Assembly (NCBI GenBank): GCA_035282865.1
Contig: DATEVB010000187.1
Span: forward strand, 1-8,833
Length of the DNA: 8,833 bases
Source of the DNA: UBA4744 sp035282865
GTDB taxonomy: Bacteria > Actinomycetota > Acidimicrobiia > Spongiisociales > UBA4744
Reading direction: 5' to 3'
A program made the translations under genes and the position numbers. How positions within the stretch are numbered: the first letter of the stretch is position 1; every line of letters begins with the position of its first letter. The notes beneath the pieces were generated by a model that saw only the letters and a program-made list of their open reading frames with translations, was not told the origin of the DNA and ran no database searches. Below, one piece after another: positions 1 to 5,784 of this stretch.

Positions 1-2
1 AA

Positions 3-29
3 CCGCCCGCCCTCCTGTAGCGCGGGTGG
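3..29. terminator. GC-rich hairpin, possible terminator of an upstream gene
   Basis: CCGCCCGC (3-10) pairs with GCGGGTGG (22-29) through eight base pairs including one G-U wobble, around an 11-base loop. No T-run follows on either side, so it is not a textbook intrinsic terminator. It lies just before the first gene and could end a gene outside the window; its direction is undecided. Confidence 0.25.
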
Positions 30-51
30 ACGGCCCCGCTAACCTCATGAG

Positions 52-530
52 ATGACCTTCACGAGCTTCGAACTGCATGCTGCTCGGCTGTTGTCGGCGC
101 ATCGGTGCGCGGCTCTGGCAACCCTTGGGCGAGGATGGCCCATCTGCCTCGATGGCTCCTGCGCGCCGGAGCCTGATCCGGGCAGCCTGGTGCTGTTTCT
201 CAGCAGCCTGTCCGAACGCACGCGCAACCTCATCAATTCGCGGCGAGTCTCTCTCGTGACCTCGGAAACCGATCCCGTAACGGCGATCCGTAGACACTGG
301 CCCGTCTCGGTATCAAGGGGACGGCCGAGGTGGTCGAGCGGACCTCACCGAGAGGGGGTTTGGCGTCGGTATATAGCTCGCTGGCCGGACGCCGGGTCGC
401 GGCTCCTCCTCGGCGATTTCTCGCTGTTCAGGGTCGTCGTCGGTGAGACGCGCTAGGTGGGAGAGTTGCGCAGGCGCGCACCATTCCTGCGGCGCGGCTC
501 TCGGCGGCGGCGCTCGAGCTGGTGCCGTGA
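52..530 (+). pseudogene. Decayed PNPOx/HugZ-like flavin split-barrel gene with about five frameshifts
   Basis: An open frame runs 52-456 (134 residues), but family-like sequence jumps between frames. Frame 52 gives AARLLSAHRCAALATLG. The frame starting at 128 then gives GEDGPSASMAPARRS (128-172). Frame 52 resumes with LVLFLSSLSERTRNL (187-231) and SLVTSETDP. The frame starting at 294 gives TLARLGIKGTAEVVER (294-341). Frame 52 returns with GVWRRYIARWPDAG and GDFSLFRVVV, then stops at 454-456, while the frame starting at 453 continues with LGGRVAQARTIPAARL to a stop at 528-530. Joined, these make about 160 residues in the order typical of short PNPOx-like/HugZ-type proteins: N-terminal strand, serine-rich strand, 'SERTRNL' segment, 'G.AE.V' strand, 'RY...PDA', 'DF.L.R', 'GG..QARTI'. 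The implied indels are near 127-129 (extra base in GGG), 165-180, 285-296, 353-358 (extra base in GGGGG) and 440-456. Members of this family bind FMN or haem, but this copy probably makes no folded product. Assembly error is the alternative to real decay; the neighbouring genes read cleanly. Confidence 0.62.
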
Positions 531-566
531 TCTCACATTTCAGCCGTTGCCAACGTTGTATCTGAT

Positions 567-1034
567 GTGAAGCTGCCACCGTTCCAATCGTTGCTGGAGG
601 CCCATGGCGAGGAGATCTACCGGTTTCTGATGGCCTCGGTCGGTGGCAACGACGCAGAGGACTGTTTCCAGGACACCTTCATGGCCGCGCTGGGCGCTTA
701 CCCGGAGCTGCTCGACGCGACCAACCTGAAGGGCTGGTTGTTCACCATCGCCCACCGCAAAGCCATCGATTGTCATCGCCGGCGGCAGACTTCCGACGTC
801 CCGCTCGCCAACCTTCCTGAAACGGGGGAGGAGGCGGAGCCTGTACTGGTCGATCAAACCCTGTGGGCCCGGGTCAGAGATCTGCCACCCAAGCAGCGGT
901 CGGCCATCGTGTTGCGCTTTGTTGCGGACCTTCCCTACCGGACCATCGGCGAGGCGACCGGTTGTTCGGAGGCCGCGGCGCGTCAGAATGTTCGGGCAGG
1001 CCTCACCCATCTACGAGAGGACATGGCAAAATGA
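567..1034 (+). CDS. ECF-type RNA polymerase sigma factor (sigma-70 family)
   Basis: A 155-residue protein of the usual size for a minimal extracytoplasmic-function sigma factor, with only regions 2 and 4. Region 2 covers about residues 5-75, with AEDCFQDTFMAAL (30-42) as the core-binding helix 2.2 and NLKGWLFTIAHRKAIDCHRR (53-72) as the 2.3/2.4 segment that recognises and melts the -10 element. Region 4 covers about 97-152, with LPPKQRSAIVLRF (106-118), then YRTIGEATGCSEAAARQNV (124-142), the helix-turn-helix that reads the -35. The start is GTG at 567; the ATG two bases upstream is followed directly by a stop, and no other start keeps region 2. No ribosome binding site is visible. The stop overlaps the ogt start as ATGA, so the two are translationally coupled. 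No separate anti-sigma gene is present. Its target promoters cannot be read from the window. Confidence 0.9.
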   Translation: MKLPPFQSLLEAHGEEIYRFLMASVGGNDAEDCFQDTFMAALGAYPELLDATNLKGWLFTIAHRKAIDCHRRRQTSDVPLANLPETGEEAEPVLVDQTLWARVRDLPPKQRSAIVLRFVADLPYRTIGEATGCSEAAARQNVRAGLTHLREDMAK

Positions 1035-1624
1035 ACGATCTGGAAACCGCCCTCGGCAACCTCGGGGATCTTGGCATTCCGGCCGCCTCCGCCGCCCGCC
1101 GCTTTGTGGATGAGGCCGGGGAGATGGTCGACATCGCCTACACCACCATCGATTCGCCTCTCGGTGAACTGATCATCGCCGCCACCCCCAGGGGCCTGCT
1201 GCGGATCGGGTTCGAAAACGAGACGGGAGTGCTGGACGATCTGGCGGAGCGGGTCTCCCCACGGATCCTGGAGTATCCGGCCCGCCTGGAGAGAATCCGG
1301 CACGAATTGGGTGAATACTTCACGGGCCGCCGCGACCGCTTTGAGGTGCCACTCGATTGGGGGCTCATCGACGGATTCCGACGGCGGGTGCTGACGGTAA
1401 CCGCACAGATCCCCTATGGGGGTGTTGCCACCTACCAGGACGTTGCCCGTCGAGCGGGTCAACCGCGCGGTGCCCGCGCCGCCGGACAGGCACTTGGCGG
1501 CAACCCCATTCCGGTCATCATTCCGTGCCACCGGGTGGTCAGGAGCGGGGGAGGCATGGGAGGCTACGGCGGTGGCACGGACCGCAAGGAGTTCCTGCTC
1601 CGGCTCGAGGGTGCCATGCTGTGA
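1031..1624 (+). CDS. ogt: Methylated-DNA--[protein]-cysteine S-methyltransferase (O6-alkylguanine-DNA alkyltransferase)
   Basis: A 197-residue suicide DNA-repair protein that moves the alkyl group from O6-alkylguanine (or O4-alkylthymine) to its own cysteine. The active site is PCHRV with Cys166; the preceding RGARAAGQALGGNP (146-159) carries the helix with the arginine finger and the Asn hinge, and GGYGGGTDRKEFLLRLE (177-193) is the usual C-terminal loop and helix. The N-terminal ribonuclease-H-like domain begins near residue 37 (YTTIDSPLGELIIAATPRG). Residues 1-35 (from MNDLETALGNLGDLG) are an extra, probably helical segment ahead of the normal domain start. The ATG overlaps the sigma-factor stop (ATGA), with GAGAGGA at 1015-1021 as a possible ribosome binding site. 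From memory, a sigma factor directly before an Ogt of this form recurs in actinobacteria, so the extension may act in sensing or sigma control; that is inference. Confidence 0.94.
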   Translation: MNDLETALGNLGDLGIPAASAARRFVDEAGEMVDIAYTTIDSPLGELIIAATPRGLLRIGFENETGVLDDLAERVSPRILEYPARLERIRHELGEYFTGRRDRFEVPLDWGLIDGFRRRVLTVTAQIPYGGVATYQDVARRAGQPRGARAAGQALGGNPIPVIIPCHRVVRSGGGMGGYGGGTDRKEFLLRLEGAML

Positions 1625-1638
1625 GCCGCCTTGGCTCA
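1622..1638 (+). terminator. Short stem-loop at the ogt stop codon
   Basis: TGAGCC (1622-1627) pairs perfectly with GGCTCA (1633-1638) around the loop GCCTT. The stem includes the ogt stop codon and is followed by TCTATG, not a T-run, so any termination would be weak. Its right arm overlaps the proposed argR -35 element, so it may equally be chance. Confidence 0.22.
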
Positions 1639-1666
1639 TCTATGCGGATATGCGTATAATTGGGTA
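1631..1666 (+). promoter_or_regulatory. argR promoter, predicted leaderless transcript
   Basis: A perfect -10 hexamer TATAAT lies at 1655-1660 and a partial -35 TTGGCT at 1631-1636, with an 18-base spacer. Five bases after the -10 comes the ATG at 1666, so transcription is expected to start at or within a base or two of the start codon. No ribosome binding site precedes the ATG, as expected for a leaderless mRNA, a common arrangement in actinobacteria. Confidence 0.65.
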
Positions 1667-1670
1667 TGCG
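1641..1670 (+). promoter_or_regulatory. Three TATGCG repeats around the argR -10: candidate operator
   Basis: TATGCG occurs at 1641-1646, 1649-1654 and 1665-1670, flanking and overlapping the -10 box of argR in an AT-rich island. ArgR proteins usually autoregulate through paired AT-rich boxes near their own promoter, so this is the obvious place for an operator. The repeats are direct and do not match the E. coli ARG-box consensus (TGAAT-N4-ATTCA), so the assignment rests on position alone. Confidence 0.28.
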
Positions 1671-2133
1671 ATACACGGCTGCACGGCGCCGGGCCATCCG
1701 GCGCATCCTGATGACCAGACACATCACCCGACAGAGTGACCTGGTCCAGCAACTGGAAGGGGACGGTTTTCGGGTGACGCAGGCCACCGTGTCGCGAGAT
1801 CTGGCCGACATGGGCGCTGCCAAGCGGCGTTCGTCCGACGGGCTTTTCGGGTACACCCTGCCTGAGGAGCCCACTCCGTTGGACGGAAGTGAGGCAACCG
1901 TTTCTGCGGCGTTGGCCCAGTTCGCCAGGACGATTACCTCGACCGGCAGTTTGGTGGTTATCAAGACCCCTCCCGGCGCCGCGCAAGTGGTCGCCGGAGC
2001 CGTCGACGGCGCCGCTCTGCCGGGAGTACTGGGCACGGTTGCCGGGGACGACACGTTGCTGGTGGTCGTCGATGAGCAGGTGGGCGGGTGGCGCGTGGCA
2101 AAGGAACTGGAGCGGATGGGAGCAGGTCGATGA
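1666..2133 (+). CDS. argR: Arginine repressor ArgR
   Basis: A 155-residue regulator, the normal ArgR length. The N-terminal winged helix-turn-helix spans about residues 5-65: TRQSDLVQQLEGDGFRVTQA (21-40), then TVSRDLADMGAAKRR (41-55), the family's recognition helix with its SRDL core. The C-terminal oligomerisation and arginine-binding domain runs 78-152 and contains VLGTVAGDDTLLVVV (121-135); the GTxAGDD motif carries the acidic pair that contacts the arginine guanidinium. With arginine bound, the hexamer represses arginine synthesis. I chose ATG 1666 over the in-frame TTG at 1660 because a TATAAT box ends at 1660, leaving no transcript that could use the TTG. Its stop overlaps the argG ATG (ATGA), so repressor and enzyme are co-translated and autoregulation would also control argG. 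Confidence 0.95.
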   Translation: MRYTAARRRAIRRILMTRHITRQSDLVQQLEGDGFRVTQATVSRDLADMGAAKRRSSDGLFGYTLPEEPTPLDGSEATVSAALAQFARTITSTGSLVVIKTPPGAAQVVAGAVDGAALPGVLGTVAGDDTLLVVVDEQVGGWRVAKELERMGAGR

Positions 2134-3335
2134 AGAAAGTTGTTCTGGCATATTCCGGAGGGTTGGACACCTCGGTGATCCTGAAATGGCTCATCGAGGA
2201 GTACCGCGTCGATGTGGTGGCCTACACCGCCGATGTTGGTCAAGGTGACGAAGTGGAGAGCGCTCGCACCAAAGCGCTGCAAACCGGGGCGGTGGAGGCC
2301 ATTGCTGAAGACCTCACCGAGGAGTTCGTCACCGATTTCGTCTTCCCGGCCCTGCGGGCCAATGCGGTCTACGAGTGGTACTACCTGCTGGGAACCTCGT
2401 TGGCGCGCCCGGTGATAGCCAAAGGTTTGATCCGGGTTGCGGAAGAAACGGGCGCCGACGCCATTGCCCATGGAGCCACCGGGAAGGGCAACGATCAGGT
2501 CCGCTTTGAACTCTCCGCCTATGCGCTCAAGCCGGACATCAAAGTCGTTGCACCCTGGCGCGAATGGACGTTACGCGGTCGGGCCGATTGCGTTGCATAT
2601 GCAGAGAAGCACGGTATCCCGATTCCGGTGACGCCCGAAAAGCCGTACTCGACCGATGCGAATCTGCTGCACATATCGTACGAAGGCGGTGTGCTCGAGA
2701 ACCCCTGGGAAGCTCCCCCCAAGGGCATGTTCAACATGACGGTCGATCCCGAGGACGCCCCGGATCACCCGGAATGGGTCACGATTGGCTACGAGGAAGG
2801 TAACCCGGTATCCGTCGACGGCATGCAGATGGCACCGGTCGCTTTGCTCAGGCATCTCAACGAGATGGGGGGCAGGCACGGCATCGGCCGGGTCGACCTC
2901 GTCGAGAACCGCTTCGTCGGGATGAAGAGCCGTGGTGTCTACGAAACCCCGGGTGGGTCGATCCTCCACCATTCCCACAAGGCTGTTGAGTCGATCACCC
3001 TGGATAGGGAGGTTGCGCACCTGCGGGACGAGTTGGTGCCGCGTTACGCCGAGATGGTTTACAACGGTTTCTGGTTCGCGCCGGAGCGAGAAGCGCTGCA
3101 GGCGTTCATGGACGAGGTCCAGGGGCGGGTGAGCGGCGAGGCCCGGCTCAAGCTCTACAAGGGTCAGGTTTACGTGGAAGGACGGCGTTCGGAGTCCTTC
3201 GGTCTGTACGACCAGGCGACGGTCACCTTCGAGGAGGACGACGTGTACGAGCAGGCGGATGCCAGCGGGTTCATCCGTTTGCAGGCCTTGCGGCTGCGAA
3301 CCCTCGCCGAACAGCGCCTCGGGGCGGGCGAGTGA
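2130..3335 (+). CDS. argG: Argininosuccinate synthase
   Basis: A 401-residue protein, the usual size of bacterial ArgG, catalysing citrulline + aspartate + ATP to argininosuccinate + AMP + PPi, the penultimate step of arginine synthesis. The N-type ATP-pyrophosphatase P-loop AYSGGLDTSV is at residues 7-16. GATGKGNDQVRFE (115-127) is the citrulline/aspartate-binding signature. TDANLLHISYEGGVLENPWE (175-194) and GRVDLVENRFVGMKSRGVYE (about 260) are conserved in the synthetase domain that also makes the tetramer. The ATG at 2130 puts the P-loop at the standard N-terminal position and overlaps the argR stop by ATGA; GGGAG at 2118-2122 can serve as ribosome binding site. An upstream in-frame GTG at 2088 lies inside argR and would add 14 residues with no family support. 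The protein looks intact. Confidence 0.98.
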   Translation: MKKVVLAYSGGLDTSVILKWLIEEYRVDVVAYTADVGQGDEVESARTKALQTGAVEAIAEDLTEEFVTDFVFPALRANAVYEWYYLLGTSLARPVIAKGLIRVAEETGADAIAHGATGKGNDQVRFELSAYALKPDIKVVAPWREWTLRGRADCVAYAEKHGIPIPVTPEKPYSTDANLLHISYEGGVLENPWEAPPKGMFNMTVDPEDAPDHPEWVTIGYEEGNPVSVDGMQMAPVALLRHLNEMGGRHGIGRVDLVENRFVGMKSRGVYETPGGSILHHSHKAVESITLDREVAHLRDELVPRYAEMVYNGFWFAPEREALQAFMDEVQGRVSGEARLKLYKGQVYVEGRRSESFGLYDQATVTFEEDDVYEQADASGFIRLQALRLRTLAEQRLGAGE

Positions 3336-3339
3336 TCCG

Positions 3340-3380
3340 CCGGCTGCGCGGCCGGGGTAGAAAGTACTCGGTACCGGGTA
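3340..3380. promoter_or_regulatory. argG-argH gap: GC hairpin and a 16-bp near-palindrome
   Basis: The 73-bp gap holds two dyads. CCGGC (3340-3344) pairs with GCCGG (3351-3355) as a small hairpin without a T-run. Further on, TACTCGGTACCGGGTA (3365-3380) is symmetric in 14 of 16 positions, with CGGTACCG as its perfect centre. It could be a protein-binding site or an mRNA structure limiting argG-to-argH read-through. It does not resemble a known ARG box, and I see no clear promoter for argH in the gap. Confidence 0.3.
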
Positions 3381-3408
3381 TGCAGGACCGACAAGACGGA
3401 GTGTCGTC

Positions 3409-4767
3409 GTGACTCTTTGGGGTGGCCGATTCGCGGAGGATCCTCATGAGGACCTGATGACGTTTACCGTCGACCATTCAGACCGTCGCCTTCTCCAAGA
3501 CGACCTGCTCGGTTCCGCCGCCCATGTTCGCATGCTGGGCGAGGTCGGCTTACTGGCCGAGGAGGAAGCCGGGCAGCTGGTAGAAGCCCTCGGCGATCTC
3601 CTCGAGGAAGCCCGAGAAGGACGATTCGCGTTCGACGATGCCGACGAAGATGTGCACACGGCCGTGGAACGACGCCTGCATGAGACGGTCGGGGCACTGG
3701 CCGGGAAGCTGCACACCGGCCGGTCTCGCAACGATCAGGTTGCGCTCGACCTGCGCCTGTACCTCACGCGAGCGGCTCGCAAGCGCGTAGCGCAACTCAG
3801 GTCCTTTGGGCGGGTCCTCATCGACAAGGCAGAGGAGGTCGGTGACATCGTGGTTCCCTCCTACACCCACCTCCAGCAAGCGCAGGCGGTTCCGCTTGCT
3901 CATCATCTCCTGGCGTATGTGTGGATGTTGGTGCGCGACGGGGAGCGGTTCGAGGAGGCCGAGCACCGAATTGCGGTATCACCACTCGGTGCCGGTGCCT
4001 CCGGCGGCAGTAGCTTGCCCCTCGATCCGGGGATCGTCGCGGAGGAACTGGGGATGGGTGGCACCTTCACCAATTCGCTCGATGCCGTCTCGTCACGGGA
4101 CTTCGTTGCCGAATACGCCTTTTGCTGCGCCCAAGCCCTCACGCACCTCTCTCGCCTCGGCGAGGAGTTGGTGCTGTGGTCGACGACAGAGTTCGGATGG
4201 GTGACGTTTGCCGACCGGTTCACGACCGGTTCTTCGGCTCTCCCTCACAAGAAGAATGCGGACATCGCCGAGCTGGTGCGGGGCAAGGCGGCCCGTGTGA
4301 TCGGTGACCTCACCGCGCTGCTGACGCTGCAGAAGGGGCTGCCGCTCAGTTACAACCGTGACCTCCAAGAAGACAAGGCGGCCGTATTCGACGCGGACGA
4401 CACCCTGGCCGGGGCCTTGGCGGCGCTCTCGGGGATGGTCGCCTCGGCGGAGTTCGATCCTCCGGCGCCGTCGAGCTGGGTAACAGCCCTCGATCTCGCC
4501 GAGGTGCTGGCGGCGCGCGGGATACCGTTCCGGGAAGCACACAACGCGGTGGGCCGACTGGTGGCCCGTCTCCTCTCAGAGGGCAAGAGCCTGGCCGAGG
4601 TGACGGCCGGCGAACTGGAGGCGGCGCACCTCAGTTTCGTTCCCGAGGATCTCGATATCATCGACCCCAAGATCTCGGTGGAACGACGACGCACTCCCGG
4701 CGGTGGGAGCTATGCGTCGGTTCTCGACCAGCTGGCCCGGCTCCGTTCGATCCTGGGAGACGCATAG
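3409..4767 (+). CDS. argH: Argininosuccinate lyase
   Basis: A 452-residue protein, typical for ArgH, which splits argininosuccinate into arginine and fumarate, the last step of arginine synthesis. It belongs to the fumarase/aspartase superfamily, whose tetramers build each active site from three subunits. The three conserved regions are LHTGRSRNDQVALDLRLYL (101-119), PSYTHLQQAQAVPLAHHLL (150-168), which carries the conserved His154, and the signature loop TGSSALPHKKNADIAELVRG (273-292), whose serine is the likely catalytic base. The signature reads GSSALP where the common form is GSSxMP, a conservative Met-to-Leu change. The N-terminus LWGGRFAEDP fits the family start. GTG at 3409 is preceded by GGAG (3398-3401) at seven bases, a good ribosome binding site. 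It probably shares a transcript with argR-argG. Confidence 0.98.
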   Translation: MTLWGGRFAEDPHEDLMTFTVDHSDRRLLQDDLLGSAAHVRMLGEVGLLAEEEAGQLVEALGDLLEEAREGRFAFDDADEDVHTAVERRLHETVGALAGKLHTGRSRNDQVALDLRLYLTRAARKRVAQLRSFGRVLIDKAEEVGDIVVPSYTHLQQAQAVPLAHHLLAYVWMLVRDGERFEEAEHRIAVSPLGAGASGGSSLPLDPGIVAEELGMGGTFTNSLDAVSSRDFVAEYAFCCAQALTHLSRLGEELVLWSTTEFGWVTFADRFTTGSSALPHKKNADIAELVRGKAARVIGDLTALLTLQKGLPLSYNRDLQEDKAAVFDADDTLAGALAALSGMVASAEFDPPAPSSWVTALDLAEVLAARGIPFREAHNAVGRLVARLLSEGKSLAEVTAGELEAAHLSFVPEDLDIIDPKISVERRRTPGGGSYASVLDQLARLRSILGDA

Positions 4768-4791
4768 GGACGCCGGGCCGCCGCTCCACCA

Positions 4792-4836
4792 CTGCCTCGG
4801 GCAGGCCGGCCGATGTGGCGACCCGGCCGTCATCGG
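4792..4836. terminator. Inverted repeats between convergent argH and deoD
   Basis: The 161-bp gap between the two stops holds CTGCC-TCG-GGCAG (4792-4804) and CCGATG (4810-4815) facing CATCGG (4831-4836) across 15 bases. Two convergent genes meet here, so a bidirectional terminator is expected, but neither dyad is followed by a T-run on either strand. Nothing else is recognisable in the gap. Confidence 0.25.
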
Positions 4837-4928
4837 ATACGCGGCGATAACGAGATTGCGTACCCGCCAGAGGTCGCCATCGTTGCATCGGTTCGGAATC
4901 CTGTTTCAGTCCCGTCGGTTGCCCGATG

Positions 4929-5669
4929 TTACTTGGCCGCTCCTCGGCCGAACCCGCTCCGGTCGATGAGGAGCGCCTCTAGGGCGATCTTCACCATGTC
5001 GTCAAAGGTCTTTTCCCGTTGGGACGATGAGGTTGTCTCGCCGGTGATGATGAGATCACTGACGGTGAGGATGGCCAGAGCGCGAGCTCCCGTTTCGGCC
5101 GCCACCCCGTAGAGCCCTGCTGCCTCCATTTCCACGGCCAGGATCCCCATGCTCGCCATGACCTCGAACCGCTCCTTGTCCGGGTGGTAGAAGAGATCCG
5201 AGGAGTGGACATTGCCCACCTTGACCTCCACGCCGGCGGCTGCAGCTGCCTGGTGGGCCGTTCTCAGAAGATTGAAATCGGCGGTGGCTGCGAAGTCCAT
5301 GCCACCGTAGCGGGCTCGGTTGACGCCTGAATCGGTGGACGCGCCGCCGGCGAGAATCACGTCGCGAAGCCCAATCCTTGATCTGAGACCCCCGCACGAA
5401 CCGACCCGGATCAGTCGTTGTACCCCGTACTCATTGACCAATTCGGTGGCGTAGATCGATGCCGAAGGGATGCCCATACCGGTACCCATCACCGACACCG
5501 GCATGGCTTGGTAGGTGCCGGTGAATCCCAGCATGTTGCGTACCGCCGTCACCCGACGCGGGGCATCGAGAAACGTCTCCGCGATGTGCTGCGCTCGCAA
5601 GGGGTCCCCGGGCAGGAGAACCGCCTCGGCGAAGTCACCGTGGCCGGCGTCGATATGCGGGGTCGGCAT
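4929..5669 (-). CDS. deoD: Purine nucleoside phosphorylase, DeoD type
   Basis: A 246-residue protein of the hexameric NP-I family; it splits purine (deoxy)nucleosides with phosphate to free base and (deoxy)ribose-1-phosphate in cytoplasmic salvage. It aligns along its length with remembered E. coli DeoD. Matching functional residues, counting Met as 1, are His5 (from the neighbouring subunit), Gly21, Arg25, Arg44, Arg88 and Ser91 for phosphate, VEMEAAG (179-185) for ribose, and Asp205 with Arg218 for the catalytic pair acting on the base. The frame stays open far upstream, but the DeoD N-terminus (PTPHIDAGHGDFAEAVLLPG) fixes the ATG at 5669. Read on the minus strand, GGAAAGG (5677-5683) sits seven bases before it as ribosome binding site. 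The tail after about residue 236 (SGFGRGAAK) is slightly longer than in E. coli. It converges on argH and diverges from the next gene. Confidence 0.96.
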   Translation of the reverse strand: MPTPHIDAGHGDFAEAVLLPGDPLRAQHIAETFLDAPRRVTAVRNMLGFTGTYQAMPVSVMGTGMGIPSASIYATELVNEYGVQRLIRVGSCGGLRSRIGLRDVILAGGASTDSGVNRARYGGMDFAATADFNLLRTAHQAAAAAGVEVKVGNVHSSDLFYHPDKERFEVMASMGILAVEMEAAGLYGVAAETGARALAILTVSDLIITGETTSSSQREKTFDDMVKIALEALLIDRSGFGRGAAK

Positions 5670-5784
5670 CGGCGAACCTTTCCGGAGGGGAAAGTCGCAA
5701 CGTAACGGATAATGCTCGCTAGTGGTATTCCTGGTACCTCTGAGTCGGGCTCGACGGGCCCATCTACCATTCGGCAAGGAGGTC
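5670..5784. promoter_or_regulatory. Divergent promoter region between deoD and the EEP-fold gene
   Basis: These 115 bp must hold the start signals for both genes. On the plus strand GATAAT (5708-5713) differs from the -10 consensus at one position and lies nine bases before the in-frame GTG at 5722. On the minus strand TACGTT (5704 down to 5699) fits TAnnnT and would give a leader of about 22 bases that includes the deoD ribosome binding site. No convincing -35 is seen for either, and the two -10 candidates are only four bases apart, so polymerases could compete. Confidence 0.35.

Noticed and set aside
1539..2471. Long minus-strand open frame across ogt, argR and argG
   Set aside because: It lies opposite three well-supported genes and encodes a Ser/Arg/Thr-rich sequence with no recognisable domain, as expected for antisense frames in high-GC DNA.
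4870..4920. GGTTCGGAATCC resembling a tRNA T-loop in the argH-deoD gap
   Set aside because: The flanking bases do not form a T-stem, and no anticodon arm or acceptor stem can be built around it.
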